A stretch of 62,178 bases of DNA from Haliea sp. (GTDB lineage: Bacteria > Pseudomonadota > Gammaproteobacteria > Pseudomonadales > Halieaceae), in contig NZNC01000027.1 in assembly GCA_002692965.1 (NCBI GenBank), positions 1-62,178 of the forward strand, read 5' to 3'. Below are positions 18,264 through 27,936 of the stretch, piece after piece (position 1 is the first letter of the stretch; the number at the start of each line of letters is the position of its first letter). The notes beneath the pieces are model-generated. The model ran no database searches. It was not told the origin of the DNA and saw only the letters and a list, made by a program, of their open reading frames with translations. Position numbers and translations under genes: made by a program.

Positions 18264-18920
18264 ATGAGCCTCTTTGATATTCGCAAAAAGCACGCCCTCC
18301 CGGACGCCGAAACGGCGCTGCCCGGTCGGGAACAAGCCATCCGGGTGCCGGAACAGCATCTGGTCAACGGCCATCGCCTGCGCGGGCCGTTTCCCGAAGG
18401 CCTGGAGCAGGCGGTATTCGGCATGGGCTGCTTCTGGGGGGTTGAGCGCCTGTTCTGGCAGCTGCCCGGCGTCTACACGACGGCGGCGGGTTACGCCGGC
18501 GGCCTCACCCCCAACCCGACCTACGAAGAAGTCTGCAGTGGCCGTACCGGGCACGCTGAAGTGGTGCTGGTGGTTTATGATCCCGCCAGGATCGCCTACA
18601 CCGATCTCTTGCAGCAATTCTGGGAAGGTCACGATCCCACCCAGGGCATGCGACAAGGCAATGACCTGGGCACCCAGTATCGCTCGGTGATCCACGCCTT
18701 CAGCGATGCCCAGTTGGATGAGGCCCTGGCCAGTCGCGAGGCCTTCCAGCAGTCGCTCCACGTCGCCGGCTACGGGGCGATTACCACGGAAATCCTGCCC
18801 GCGCCGCCGTTTTACTACGCCGAGGACTACCACCAGCAATATCTCGCCCGCAACCCCGGCGGCTACTGTGGTCTCGCGGGTACCGGCGTGAGTTGTCCCA
18901 TCGGTCTCGCCCTCTCCTAA
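18264..18920 (+). CDS. msrA: Peptide-methionine (S)-S-oxide reductase MsrA
   Basis: MsrA reduces the S-epimer of methionine sulfoxide in oxidised proteins with thioredoxin as donor. The 218-residue protein matches the E. coli form from its first residues (MSLFD...) and has the catalytic GCFWG with C56. A C-terminal [14 protein letters not shown] carries the resolving cysteines. The ATG at 18264 was chosen over an upstream in-frame ATG at 18009 because the extra 85 residues have no family similarity. It appears monocistronic. Confidence 0.96.
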   Translation: MSLFDIRKKHALPDAETALPGREQAIRVPEQHLVNGHRLRGPFPEGLEQAVFGMGCFWGVERLFWQLPGVYTTAAGYAGGLTPNPTYEEVCSGRTGHAEVVLVVYDPARIAYTDLLQQFWEGHDPTQGMRQGNDLGTQYRSVIHAFSDAQLDEALASREAFQQSLHVAGYGAITTEILPAPPFYYAEDYHQQYLARNPGGYCGLAGTGVSCPIGLALS

Positions 18921-18971
18921 AACCTTTCCCGGCGAATGTTGCTTGCCGGCAGCCCCGTTCAGTGCTTGAAT

Positions 18972-18987
18972 ACTAACGATCCTTAGT
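18972..18987. promoter_or_regulatory. Palindromic operator candidate upstream of TonB-dependent receptor
   Basis: ACTAACGATCCTTAGT is a 16-bp palindrome with one mismatched pair, centred 79 bp upstream of the receptor start and within the 138-bp gap after msrA. Size and symmetry suit a TetR-like dimer site. It lacks the A/T-rich look of a Fur box. Confidence 0.4.
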
Positions 18988-19058
18988 CTGGGCCGGAGGG
19001 TTCAGGCCGCTGGGCCTGCCCGGTTCACTCCGATAACGATAACAAGGGGTGGTTGGTG

Positions 19059-21527
19059 ATGACGATGCTGTTCAAGGCGGGTAGCTGCGCGTGTCTTCTG
19101 GGGGCCCTTGCGGCTGGTGCGATGCCGGCAATGGTTCGCGCCCAGGGGCTGGTGCTGGAAGAAGTGGTGGTGACGGCGCGCAAGCGCGCGGAAAGCCTAC
19201 AGGAAACGCCGCTGGCGGTGACCGCGCTGGATGCCGAGGCACTGCGGGATGCCAATGTGCGCAATCTGGCCGACCTCAACAAGCTGGCGCCGAATATCGA
19301 TGTGGTGGAAGCCAACGGCTCGGCGCCGATTGCCAGTGTGTATATCCGCGGGGTGGGTCAGCGCAATACCGGGGAGAACATCGACTCCGGCGTCGGCATC
19401 TACATCGACGACATCTACCTATCGCGACCGGATGGCGCCCTGCTGGACCTCAATGACATCCAGTCGGTGCAGGTCCTGCGCGGCCCCCAGGGCACGCTGT
19501 TTGGCAAGAACACCACCGGTGGCGCGCTGGTCTTCACCACCAACCGCCCGGTGGATGTGCTCGAGGCCCAGCTTGGGGTCAGGGTCGGGAATTACGACCG
19601 CCGGGATGCCGACTTTGTCCTCAATATTCCCCTCGGCGAGCAGCTGGCGACGCGGATTTCCGGCGTCTCCCGCCAGCGCGACGGGCACATTCGCAACCTG
19701 GTCGATGGCGAGGACTACATGGATGAGGACCGGCAGAGCCTCATCTGGCAAACGCGCTGGTGGGCCACCCCCGATCTGATTGTCGATCTGAACCTCAACT
19801 GGGCCGAGACCGACCAGACCATGCGCCCGCAAAAGTGTCGGGTGGTCGAAGGTGCGCGCGGCTGGCAGGCGGCGCTTTTCGATGCCCTGGCCATCGGTCC
19901 GGCCACCGGGCGCACCACGGCGGACTTCTGTCGCGATGCCGCGGAGGCGGGGGGCGGTGACCCGCGCAAGGTGCTCTCGGACCTGGGCGGTGATTATCAG
20001 GCGGAGAACCGCGGCGCCTCCCTGGTTGCCGAGTGGGCGATCAACGACGACCTGTCCCTGAAGAGTGTGACCGGCTGGCGCTATACCGAAGCGGCGCAGA
20101 ACGATGAGCTCGATCACACTGCCATCCCCTTTCTGCACCGGACCAACACCGTGCACCCCCGGGGTGGCCCTGGCGAGTCGGACCAGTACACGCAAGAATT
20201 CCAGTTGATCGGCAGCGCGGTCGACGAGCGCCTGCAATACGTGGCCGGCCTGTACTGGTTCCGCGAGGAGAGCGATGGCCGCGAGACCGCCAACTACCTC
20301 GGCCCCTTTGATCCTGCGCTTGCCAACCTGTTTTTCCTGAACACCTCGGCGTCCGAACTGGCGACCGAGAACGAGGCGCGGGCAGCTTTCGCCCAGCTGG
20401 AGTGGGAGTTCACCGCCAACTGGCGCACCACACTGGGCTTGCGTTATACGGAAGAGGACCGCGAGCTGCGGCGTACCCGCTATATCCCGGACCCGGCAAC
20501 CCTGGATGCCAGTGGAGGCCCGGTCACACCGCTCGGGGGCGGCCTGTACGCGGTGCAGCGTCCGGGCTTCGTCTACAACCCGGCCTTCGGATTTCTGGTC
20601 GACGACATCGCCGGTGGCGAGACCTCCGACAGTGACGTCTCGCCCATGGCCAGCATCCAATATCTGCTGGACCCCGGCGACTGGATAGACCAGGGCAGCC
20701 TCTACCTGACCTGGAGCGAGGGTTTCCTCTCCGGTGGTTTGTCGGAAGCTCCCAGTGGCCAGCTGGAAACCTTCCAGCCGGAAGAGGTGGAGAACTGGGA
20801 GCTGGGCTTCAAGCTGGATTTGCTGGACCGCCGCCTGCGCTTGAACGGAGCGCTGTTCTACAGCGACTACACCAACCGTCAGCTGACCACGCTGGTCATC
20901 AACCCGGAGGTCAGTTCACCTTCGCCGGCCACCATCAATGCCGCCGAGTCGACGATCCAGGGCTTTGAGCTGGAGACCAGCTGGCTGCCCGTGCCCAACC
21001 TGCTGGTGGGCTTCAACGCCACCTTCACCGATGGCGATATCCAGGAGTTCATGGATCAACAGATCACCATCGCCGACAGCAGCGTGCCCCCGGGGCCGGG
21101 TTGTGTCCGCGCCAACCTGACTATTCTGGAGGTGGATTCCTGCCCCAACGACCGCTCCTCGGAAAACCTGCCGCGCCTGGCCGAGCAATCCTTTCTGCTG
21201 TCAGTGCAGTACCACTGGGAAACGTCGATTGGCCAGGTCACGCCGCGACTGCAGGCCAGCCTGAAAAAGGACATCGAGTTCTGCTTCGATGCACTCAGCT
21301 GCCAGACAGGCTTGTGGCTGGAGGACGAGCAGTTTGATCTCAGTGCCCGGCTCGGTTGGACGTCCCTGGATCAGCGCTGGAGCGCGGCGCTGTATGGCAG
21401 CAACCTCACCGATGAGACCTACCTGGTGGGCGGGACGGCGCTGGTGGAGTCCTCCGGGACCGGGGGCTACGCGGTGAACCCGCCGCGCATGTATGGCCTC
21501 GATCTGCGCTATCACTTCGGTCACTAG
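19059..21527 (+). CDS. TonB-dependent outer-membrane receptor
   Basis: This 822-residue receptor imports a ligand across the outer membrane using TonB energy. A signal peptide (about 1-28) is followed by a TonB-box-like LVLEEVVVTA (31-40), the plug domain with VLRGPQGTLFGKNTTGGAL, and a 22-strand-type barrel ending in YGLDLRYHFGH with a C-terminal aromatic-rich strand. The ATG at 19059 has AAGGGG about 9 bases upstream; a TTG two codons earlier is less likely. It belongs to the broad marine class of receptors of unknown ligand. No transport or enzyme gene is directly attached, and the catabolic cluster is 7 kb away. Confidence 0.93.
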   Translation: MTMLFKAGSCACLLGALAAGAMPAMVRAQGLVLEEVVVTARKRAESLQETPLAVTALDAEALRDANVRNLADLNKLAPNIDVVEANGSAPIASVYIRGVGQRNTGENIDSGVGIYIDDIYLSRPDGALLDLNDIQSVQVLRGPQGTLFGKNTTGGALVFTTNRPVDVLEAQLGVRVGNYDRRDADFVLNIPLGEQLATRISGVSRQRDGHIRNLVDGEDYMDEDRQSLIWQTRWWATPDLIVDLNLNWAETDQTMRPQKCRVVEGARGWQAALFDALAIGPATGRTTADFCRDAAEAGGGDPRKVLSDLGGDYQAENRGASLVAEWAINDDLSLKSVTGWRYTEAAQNDELDHTAIPFLHRTNTVHPRGGPGESDQYTQEFQLIGSAVDERLQYVAGLYWFREESDGRETANYLGPFDPALANLFFLNTSASELATENEARAAFAQLEWEFTANWRTTLGLRYTEEDRELRRTRYIPDPATLDASGGPVTPLGGGLYAVQRPGFVYNPAFGFLVDDIAGGETSDSDVSPMASIQYLLDPGDWIDQGSLYLTWSEGFLSGGLSEAPSGQLETFQPEEVENWELGFKLDLLDRRLRLNGALFYSDYTNRQLTTLVINPEVSSPSPATINAAESTIQGFELETSWLPVPNLLVGFNATFTDGDIQEFMDQQITIADSSVPPGPGCVRANLTILEVDSCPNDRSSENLPRLAEQSFLLSVQYHWETSIGQVTPRLQASLKKDIEFCFDALSCQTGLWLEDEQFDLSARLGWTSLDQRWSAALYGSNLTDETYLVGGTALVESSGTGGYAVNPPRMYGLDLRYHFGH

Positions 21528-21563
21528 TGCGGGGGCGCAGCCGGGGGATTCCCTGTGCCATGG

Positions 21564-21592
21564 GCCGCCGCGGTGGCAGCCTACGCGGCGGC
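21564..21592. terminator. 9-bp perfect hairpin between convergent genes
   Basis: GCCGCCGCG (21564-21572) and CGCGGCGGC (21584-21592) form a perfect stem with an 11-nt loop in the 67-bp gap between the receptor and rsmE stop codons. No T-run is present. It is probably a shared 3'-end structure or assisted terminator. Confidence 0.45.
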
Positions 21593-21594
21593 GC

Positions 21595-22308
21595 TCAGTT
21601 AAGCAGCCGCCCCAGCAGTACGCTGACGGCGTTTTCCACCCGCAGGATGCGCGGCCCGAGGGATACCTGCCGACAGCCGGCCGCCAGCAGTTTTTCCACC
21701 TCCCAGGCGATGAAGCCTCCCTCCGGGCCCACCATCAGCAGGCGTGGCCGCGAGTCCCCGCCGGTGGGGCAGGGGGGGGCTTCGCCGGGATGTGCCAGCA
21801 GGCCTTCCCGGCCCGCGATCAGCCCAGGCAGCCGGTCCTCGACAAAGGGGCGAAAACGCCGGTGCAGGCTCAGGTGGGGCAAGCGGGTGTCCCGCGCCTG
21901 TTCGGCACCCTGCAGAAAGTAGTCGCGAACCGTGTCCTGCTGCAGCACGGGTGTCTGCCAGTAGCTCTTTTCCACCCGGTAGCTGTGGATCAGGTGCAGT
22001 TCCTCGACCCCGAACTCGGCGGCGCTGCGCAGCAGGCGGCGCAGCATCTTCGGGCGCGGCAGGGCGACCACCAGAACCACCGGCAGCCGCAGTGGCGGTG
22101 GCTGATCCAGTGTGACCTGAAGCAGGGCGTGGTCGTCTTCCAGGGCGAGGATCTCGGCGCTGCCCAGCTGGCCGTTGATTTCACCCACCCGCAGGCTGTC
22201 CCCCGGGCTGGCCCGGTGAACCTCGCGCAAGTGCTGAAGCTGTCGACCCGTGACGCGCAGCTGGCCCGCATCGTTGCAGGCGCCGGGCTGGAACAGCAGG
22301 ACGTTCAT
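21595..22308 (-). CDS. rsmE: 16S rRNA (uracil1498-N3)-methyltransferase RsmE
   Basis: RsmE methylates N3 of U1498 in 16S rRNA using S-adenosylmethionine. The 237-residue protein has an N-terminal PUA-like part and a C-terminal SPOUT (trefoil-knot) fold with the signatures MVGPEGGF and SLGPRILRVENA, which form the methyl-donor site. It follows rimO on the same strand, separated by 11 bp, so the two ribosome-modification genes are probably one transcript. Confidence 0.93.
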   Translation of the reverse strand: MNVLLFQPGACNDAGQLRVTGRQLQHLREVHRASPGDSLRVGEINGQLGSAEILALEDDHALLQVTLDQPPPLRLPVVLVVALPRPKMLRRLLRSAAEFGVEELHLIHSYRVEKSYWQTPVLQQDTVRDYFLQGAEQARDTRLPHLSLHRRFRPFVEDRLPGLIAGREGLLAHPGEAPPCPTGGDSRPRLLMVGPEGGFIAWEVEKLLAAGCRQVSLGPRILRVENAVSVLLGRLLN

Positions 22309-22319
22309 CTGGCGCGTGT

Positions 22320-23636
22320 CTAGCCGGCCCAGAGATCGTATTCGTCGGCGCCGGTGACCTCGGCCTCGACGAAATCCCCGGGTTGCAGGTCGGTCACGCC
22401 GTCCAGGTAGACCTTGCCGTCGATTTCCGGGGCATCGGCGGTGGAGCGGCCGATGGCACCTTCCTCATCGACTTCGTCAATCAGAATCTCGATGCGCTGA
22501 CCGATCTTGGCCTGCAACTTGTCGGCACTGATCTGCTGCTGCAGGGCCATGAAGCGCTCCCAGCGCTCCTGCTTGACCTCTTCCGGTACCGGGTCCGGCA
22601 GCTCGTTGGCGGGGGCACCGGCGACCGGGGAGTACTGGAAGCAGCCGACGCGGTCGAGTTGCGCTTCCTCGAGGAAGTCCAGTGACTGCTGGAATTCCGC
22701 CTCGGTCTCGCCGGGGAAGCCGACGATAAAGGTGCTGCGCAGGGTGATCTCGGGGCAGATCTCCCGCCAGCGGCGAATCCGCTCCAGGGATTTTTCCGCC
22801 GCCGCGGGGCGCTTCATGCGCTTGAGCACCGAAGGGCTGCCGTGCTGGAAGGGGATGTCCAGGTAGGGCAGGATCTTGCCCTCGGCCATCAGCGGCACGA
22901 TGTGATCGACATGCGGGTAGGGGTAGACGTAGTGCAGGCGCACCCAGATGCCCAGCTCGCCGAGTCCCTCGCAGAGGGCCTGCATGCTGGTTTTCATCGG
23001 CCGGCCGTTCCAGAAACCGGTGCGGTATTTGAGGTCAACGCCGTAGGCACTGGTGTCCTGGGAGATCACCAGCAGCTCGCGGACGCCGGCGCGCACCAGG
23101 CCTTCGGCTTCGCCCATGACCTCGCCAATCGGGCGGCTGACCAGGTCCCCGCGCATTTGCGGGATGATGCAGAAGCTGCAGCGGTGGTTGCAGCCCTCGG
23201 AAATCTTCAGGTAGGCGTAGTGGCGCGGCGTGAGCTTCACCCCCTGGGGCGGTACCAGATCGACGTAGGGGTCGTGAGTCGGTGCGTGGGGCACATACTG
23301 GTGTACTGCGCCAACGACCTCCTCGTAGGCCGCCGGCCCGGTGACGCTGAGCACTTTCGGGTGTAGCTGGCGAATGGTTTCGGCATCGTTGCCCTTGCCC
23401 ATGCAGCCGGTCACGATAACCTTGCCGTTTTCGCTGATCGCCTCGCCGATGGCATCCAGGGATTCCTGCTTGGCGCTGTCGATAAAGCCGCAGGTATTGA
23501 CAACTACCAGCTCGGCATCCTGGTAGCTGGGGACAATCTCGTAGCCGTCCAGCTTCAGCTGGGTGAGAATACGCTCGGAATCGACGAGGGCCTTGGGGCA
23601 GCCGAGGCTGACGAAGCCGACCTTGTTGCTGGACAT
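22320..23636 (-). CDS. rimO: Ribosomal protein S12 methylthiotransferase RimO
   Basis: RimO is a radical-SAM enzyme adding a methylthio group to an aspartate of ribosomal protein S12. The 438-residue protein has the N-terminal cluster cysteines C13, C49 and C78, the radical-SAM motif C149/C153/C156 in CNHRCSFC, and a C-terminal TRAM domain ending EYDLWAG. The start [21 protein letters not shown] is typical of the family. It is divergent from the sulfurtransferase gene across 92 bp. Confidence 0.96.
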   Translation of the reverse strand: MSSNKVGFVSLGCPKALVDSERILTQLKLDGYEIVPSYQDAELVVVNTCGFIDSAKQESLDAIGEAISENGKVIVTGCMGKGNDAETIRQLHPKVLSVTGPAAYEEVVGAVHQYVPHAPTHDPYVDLVPPQGVKLTPRHYAYLKISEGCNHRCSFCIIPQMRGDLVSRPIGEVMGEAEGLVRAGVRELLVISQDTSAYGVDLKYRTGFWNGRPMKTSMQALCEGLGELGIWVRLHYVYPYPHVDHIVPLMAEGKILPYLDIPFQHGSPSVLKRMKRPAAAEKSLERIRRWREICPEITLRSTFIVGFPGETEAEFQQSLDFLEEAQLDRVGCFQYSPVAGAPANELPDPVPEEVKQERWERFMALQQQISADKLQAKIGQRIEILIDEVDEEGAIGRSTADAPEIDGKVYLDGVTDLQPGDFVEAEVTGADEYDLWAG

Positions 23637-23728
23637 GGGAATACCTGTGGGTGCGGGGCGGATTGATCAAAAGGTCGCCGATTATACAGGTCGCCGGGAC
23701 CGGAAAGAACCAGAGGAGTGAGACAGTC

Positions 23729-24550
23729 ATGTTGACCGCGAGTGAGCTAATGCGCCGGCCGGAGGCCATTGTCCTCGATTGCCGCTTCAGTCTCGCCGAC
23801 CCCGGTGCCGGTGAGCGGGCCTGGCGCGAGGGGCATATTCCGGGCGCCCATTACCTGCACCTGGAGCGTGACCTCTCGGGCCCTGTGGCAACGCACGGCG
23901 GTCGGCACCCCCTGCCCGACCCCGCAGCCCTGGCGACTCGACTGGCGGCCCTGGGCATCGGTCGCGACAGCGAGGTGGTGGTTTACGACGACCAGCGCTT
24001 CGCCTTTGCCGCGCGTTGCTGGTGGCTGCTGCGTGCCCTCGGCTACCGCCCGCCGGCGCTGCTGGACGGTGGCTATGCCGCCTGGCTGGCTGCCGGGGGG
24101 GCGGTGGAGAGCGCTGCCGCAGCGTCCGCTGACACAGCGACCCGCGCCTGTGCGGTGCCGGCGGTCGAGGGTTATCGGGGGGTGTGTGACCGGGAGCAAC
24201 TGATAGCGCTTCAGGCACAGTCAGCCACGCTGGTGGATGCCCGGGAGGAGCGGCGTTACCTGGGGCTGGAGGAGCCCATCGATCCGGTGGCCGGGCATAT
24301 TCCCGGGGCGCTCAACCGACCCTGGCAGGCAGTTACTGACGCCGGGGGCTTCCTGCGCAGTGACGCCGAGCTGCGTGCACACTTTGGGGGCTTGCTGGAG
24401 CGGAAACCGCTGGTGGCTTACTGCGGTTCGGGGGTGACCGCCTGCGTGGACCTGTTTGCGCTGGATCGCCTGGGTCGCAGCGACGCCCTGCTGTACCCGG
24501 GCAGCTGGTCGGACTGGTGCAGTTACCTGGATTCAGAAAGGGGCGGGTGA
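23729..24550 (+). CDS. Two-domain rhodanese, 3-mercaptopyruvate sulfurtransferase type
   Basis: This 273-residue tandem rhodanese has an inactive-type N-terminal domain (HIPGAHYLHLERDLSG) and a catalytic C-terminal domain with C232 in CGSGVTAC. The CGSG(V/T)TA loop is the form found in 3-mercaptopyruvate sulfurtransferases (SseA), whereas thiosulfate enzymes carry CRKGVT. The ATG at 23729 follows a GGAG. Its end overlaps the convergent rluA gene by 18 bp. Confidence 0.88.
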   Translation: MLTASELMRRPEAIVLDCRFSLADPGAGERAWREGHIPGAHYLHLERDLSGPVATHGGRHPLPDPAALATRLAALGIGRDSEVVVYDDQRFAFAARCWWLLRALGYRPPALLDGGYAAWLAAGGAVESAAAASADTATRACAVPAVEGYRGVCDREQLIALQAQSATLVDAREERRYLGLEEPIDPVAGHIPGALNRPWQAVTDAGGFLRSDAELRAHFGGLLERKPLVAYCGSGVTACVDLFALDRLGRSDALLYPGSWSDWCSYLDSERGG

Positions 24551-25198
24551 GCAGCCCTCCAGCCACTCGTCGGTGACCGGGTGACGCAGGCCGAGCCGGG
24601 TGGCGTGCAGCATCAAGCGCGGCGCCATGCGGAATGCCTCGGCGTGGGCGTACATGTCACAGCCCAGGATCGGGTGGCCCAGCTCGCGCATGTGGATGCG
24701 CAGCTGGTGAGAGCGTCCCGTTACCGGCATCAATTGCACCCGGCTGTAGTTGCCGTGACTCTCCAGCAGTTCGTACCAGGTCAGGGCCGCCTTGCCCTGC
24801 TGGTGGCAGACCTTCTGCAGTGGTCGCCGTGGCCAGTCGGCGATCAGGGGCAGGTCGACCTGCCCCTCGCCTGTGGCGGGTACGCCGAATACCAGGGCCT
24901 CGTAGGTCTTGAACACCTCGCGCTGTTGGAATTGCCGGCTGATGTCGGCATGCGCTTCGCGGGTCAGTGGCACCACCATGATGCCCGAGGTATCCAGGTC
25001 CAGCCGGTGCACGATGCTCGCTGTGGGGTGGGTTTGCTGCAGGCGGCTGATCAGGCTGTCATGGTTGCGCGGGTGACGGCCGGGTACGCTCAGCAGCAGG
25101 TCGGGTTTGCGCACCAACAGCAGGTGTTCGTCCTCGTGGAGGATCTCGATCGGCTCGCGGCTGTGGGGCACCAGGTAGGGGGTGCTTTCAATATGCAT
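24533..25198 (-). CDS. rluA: Dual-specificity 23S rRNA/tRNA pseudouridine synthase RluA
   Basis: RluA makes pseudouridine at U746 of 23S rRNA and U32 of several tRNAs. The 221-residue length equals E. coli RluA (219), and there is no S4 domain. Catalytic D67 sits in HRLDLDTSG, and RluA-specific stretches such as LLLSVPGRH, DLPLIADWPRRP and PVTGRSHQLRIHM are present. The ATG at 25198 gives a family-like N-terminus but has no Shine-Dalgarno, and it is only 8-14 bp from the divergent methyltransferase start. Confidence 0.93.
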   Translation of the reverse strand: MHIESTPYLVPHSREPIEILHEDEHLLLVRKPDLLLSVPGRHPRNHDSLISRLQQTHPTASIVHRLDLDTSGIMVVPLTREAHADISRQFQQREVFKTYEALVFGVPATGEGQVDLPLIADWPRRPLQKVCHQQGKAALTWYELLESHGNYSRVQLMPVTGRSHQLRIHMRELGHPILGCDMYAHAEAFRMAPRLMLHATRLGLRHPVTDEWLEGCSPAPF

Positions 25199-25212
25199 GG
25201 AGAGCAATGGTA

Positions 25213-25887
25213 ATGACAATCGACAGGCTGCAACAGCGTCTGCGCAAGATTCTTCCGGGAGCACGGCTGGAGCCGGTGTCGCTTGACGCACCCCGTGCCC
25301 TCGATCTCTGGTTGTTGAACGCAGACTACCCCCAGGGCGAGCTGACAGCGGAGCAGGCGGCGCGGGTCATGGACAACCCGCTCTACTGGGTTTTCTGCTG
25401 GGCCTCCGGGCGGGTGCTGGCCCGCTGGTTACTGGAGCACCCGGACTGGGTGCGCGGCCGCCGGGTGCTGGATTTTGGCTGCGGATCGGGGGTGGTGGCG
25501 ATCGCCGCCGCGCTGGCCGGGGCGGACGAGGTGCTTGCCTGCGATATCGACCCCGATGCCCGGGATGCGACGGCCGCCAATGCGGCGCTGAACGGCGTCG
25601 AGCTGAAGCTGGTCGCGGATTTCGCCGATGTGACGGGGGCGGTGGACCTGCTGATTGCCGCCGATGTGCTCTACGACCGCGCCAACCTGGACTGGCTGGA
25701 ACGTTTCCGCCAGCGGGCGGACTGGGTATTGCTGGCGGACTCTCGGGTGAAGGACTTCAGCGCGCCAGGCTATCGCCAGCTCGCTGCGCGGGAGTCCTGT
25801 ACCCTGCCGGACCTGGATGAATCCGCCACCTTTCGGGACGTGCGGATTTATCTCGGGTCCGGCGCGTCCTTGCCCAGGGCGCGCTGA
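25213..25887 (+). CDS. Class I SAM-dependent methyltransferase, protein-lysine type
   Basis: This 224-residue Rossmann methyltransferase has motif [16 protein letters not shown] and the acidic SAM-ribose residue in ACDIDPDA. The layout resembles the ETFB-lysine/PrmA-like group (NNP-related methyltransferases) acting on proteins, with [11 protein letters not shown] in place of the catalytic loop. The target is unknown. GGAG at 25199-25202 fits the ATG at 25213 better than the in-frame ATG at 25207. Its last 40 bp overlap the end of the convergent pdxJ gene. Confidence 0.8.
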   Translation: MTIDRLQQRLRKILPGARLEPVSLDAPRALDLWLLNADYPQGELTAEQAARVMDNPLYWVFCWASGRVLARWLLEHPDWVRGRRVLDFGCGSGVVAIAAALAGADEVLACDIDPDARDATAANAALNGVELKLVADFADVTGAVDLLIAADVLYDRANLDWLERFRQRADWVLLADSRVKDFSAPGYRQLAARESCTLPDLDESATFRDVRIYLGSGASLPRAR

Positions 25888-26633
25888 TAGGCGGCGATGG
25901 TGCGCGGCAGGCCCAGGCTGAGGGCGTCCACGGTCAGGGCGTGACCGATCGAGACCTCCAGCAGCCCCGGTATCGCGCTGGCGAAGGGCGGCAGGTTGTG
26001 CAGGTCGAGGTCGTGCCCCGCATTGATGCCCAGGCCCGCATCCAGGGCCGCCTCGGCGGCTGTCGCGAACTGCCTCAAAACGGCGTCCACATCCTCCCCA
26101 CTGGCATGCGCACGGGCCCAGGCCTCGGTGTAGAGCTCGATGCGGTCCGCGCCCACCTGCGCCGCCAGACGAATCTGTTCCGGGTCCGGATCCATGAACA
26201 GGCTGGTGCGGATACCCAGGGACTTCAGTTCTTCCACCAGCGGGGCGACACGGTCGCCCTCGCGTTGCAGATCGAAGCCGTGGTCCGAGGTCAGCTGCTG
26301 GTCGCCGTCGGGGACCAGGGTGCACTGGGCGGGGCGGATTTCACGCACCAGTTGCATAAAGCCGGGGTAGTCGCCAACGCCCGCGCGGTCGCTGCGCCGG
26401 GGGCCGGCCATCGGGTTACCCTCGATGTTGAACTCCACCTCGAGCATGGCTGCCAGGTCAAAGCAGTCGCTGGCGCGGATGTGCCGCTGGTCCGGCCGCG
26501 GATGTACCGTGATGCCGTCGGCACCGGCGTCGATGCAGAGGCGGGCGTGGTGGGGAATATCCGGGTTGCGGGTGTCCCGAGAGTTGCGGATCAGGGCGAT
26601 TTTGTTGAGGTTGACGCTGAGAGCGATCATCAC
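25848..26633 (-). CDS. pdxJ: Pyridoxine 5'-phosphate synthase PdxJ
   Basis: PdxJ condenses 1-deoxyxylulose 5-phosphate with 3-amino-2-oxopropyl phosphate in the last step of de novo vitamin B6 synthesis. The 261-residue TIM barrel shows [27 protein letters not shown] and a C-terminal [11 protein letters not shown] phosphate-binding loop. The N-terminus ([14 protein letters not shown]) differs from the commoner GVNIDHIATLRNAR form, as in a second PdxJ clade. It overlaps the cyclophilin gene upstream by 4 bp and the convergent methyltransferase gene by 40 bp. Confidence 0.94.
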   Translation of the reverse strand: MMIALSVNLNKIALIRNSRDTRNPDIPHHARLCIDAGADGITVHPRPDQRHIRASDCFDLAAMLEVEFNIEGNPMAGPRRSDRAGVGDYPGFMQLVREIRPAQCTLVPDGDQQLTSDHGFDLQREGDRVAPLVEELKSLGIRTSLFMDPDPEQIRLAAQVGADRIELYTEAWARAHASGEDVDAVLRQFATAAEAALDAGLGINAGHDLDLHNLPPFASAIPGLLEVSIGHALTVDALSLGLPRTIAAYQRALGKDAPDPR

Positions 26634-27205
26634 AGGCCCACGCGTTCAATACTGCGAATGATCACCGGCTCTACCGGTACGTTCGCGTGCCCCTCGACCT
26701 CTGCGGTCGGGCTGGTGGCAATGTAGTCGACAATCGACATGCCCGCCACGACTTCGCCAAAGACAGTATAGCCCTCGCGGCCGGGGGTCCAGTCCAGTTG
26801 CAGGTTGTCCCGCTGGTTGATGAAGAACTGGGCGGTGGCGGAGTCCGGGTCATTCATGCGCGCCATGGCAATGGTGCCCCGGGTGTTGTGCAGGCGGTTG
26901 CGCGACTCGTTCTGGATCGGTGTGCCGGTGGGCTTCTCGCTCATGTCGGGGAGCAGTCCGCCGCCCTGGATCATGAAGTCGGGAATCACCCGGTGGAAAA
27001 TGGTGCCGTTGTAATGGCCCGCCTCCACGTAGTCGAGGAAATTGGCGACCGTGATTGGTGCCTTGTCCGGGAGCAGGCGCAGGGTGATATCGCCTTCGTC
27101 GGTACGGATGACCACCAGCGGGTAGGGCTGGCTGGTCTCGCTGGCGTGGGTGGGCAGGCTCAAGCTTGTCAGCAGCAACAGGCCCAGCAGGATTCGACGA
27201 CGCAT
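26630..27205 (-). CDS. Periplasmic peptidyl-prolyl cis-trans isomerase, cyclophilin type
   Basis: This is a 191-residue cyclophilin with a signal peptide (about 1-22). Core motifs are [27 protein letters not shown], the active-site arginine region, [17 protein letters not shown] and VFGEVVAGM. It accelerates proline isomerisation in exported proteins, like E. coli PpiA. Its stop overlaps the pdxJ start by 4 bp, giving a coupled pair. Confidence 0.92.
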   Translation of the reverse strand: MRRRILLGLLLLTSLSLPTHASETSQPYPLVVIRTDEGDITLRLLPDKAPITVANFLDYVEAGHYNGTIFHRVIPDFMIQGGGLLPDMSEKPTGTPIQNESRNRLHNTRGTIAMARMNDPDSATAQFFINQRDNLQLDWTPGREGYTVFGEVVAGMSIVDYIATSPTAEVEGHANVPVEPVIIRSIERVGL

Positions 27206-27220
27206 GCAGAGTACTCCGGT

Positions 27221-27934
27221 TCAGGCCCAGCCGTCATAGCGGCGGCGCTTGGGCCACAGCCGCGGAACGACCAGGGTGATGATGACGCCCAGCAGGACCG
27301 CGAGGGAGCCGTCCATGAAGGTATTGGTGCGCAGGCTTTCCTGAAGGCGCAGGTTCTCCGCCGCCAGGACGTCCACCTGGGAGCGCAGCTTCTCGGCTTC
27401 CTCCGCCAGCCGCCGGTTGTCGGCGTCGAGCTGCAGCGATTTGCCGGAAATCTGTCGCAGCTGGGCCAGCTCCTCCATTACCGCGCGCAGGGTCTCTTCG
27501 CCGTCTGCCCCCTCCCGGGGCAGGTTGCCCCACAGCGCATGCATCTCGGCCACCTCATCGGCGAGTCGCTTGTTTTCAGACTCCAGTTGAGCGACCTGTT
27601 GCTGTGCCTCGGCGAGCTGCACCGAGGCCGGAGGCTCCTCCATCAAAAACCGCTCCGGCATCCAGCCGCGGGTGCCGTCCTCCAGTGTCACCGCCACCCA
27701 CTCGCCGTCGGCGGAGCGTTCGCCCGCCTGGACCGGCGTGCCGGACGCCAGGCCGCGATGCACGACGTCGTGCTCATCGCCGGCGCCGCTGCGGACCTGT
27801 ACATACAGGGTGTCGCGGACATAGCGGGTATCTTGCGCGGCGCTGGGCAGCGCCACCAGGGCGGTTAGCAGGGCGCATAAAAATGGCAGGCGCACGTGGA
27901 GAGTCCTCGTCAATGGAAGGCGGATATCGGGCAT
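27221..27934 (-). CDS. SH3b-domain membrane protein, YgiM/TIGR04211 type
   Basis: This 237-residue envelope protein has a signal peptide (about 1-33, ending ALPSAAQD), a bacterial SH3 domain (about 35-95, YVRDTLYVQVRSGAGDEHD...RGWMPERF), a long coiled coil (about 100-200) and a C-terminal membrane anchor (LAVLLGVIITLVV) with a short basic tail. The architecture fits the TIGR04211/YgiM family, whose function is not firmly known; SH3b domains often bind peptidoglycan. It is followed by the cyclophilin gene after 15 bp. Confidence 0.85.
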   Translation of the reverse strand: MPDIRLPLTRTLHVRLPFLCALLTALVALPSAAQDTRYVRDTLYVQVRSGAGDEHDVVHRGLASGTPVQAGERSADGEWVAVTLEDGTRGWMPERFLMEEPPASVQLAEAQQQVAQLESENKRLADEVAEMHALWGNLPREGADGEETLRAVMEELAQLRQISGKSLQLDADNRRLAEEAEKLRSQVDVLAAENLRLQESLRTNTFMDGSLAVLLGVIITLVVPRLWPKRRRYDGWA

Positions 27935-27936
27935 GC

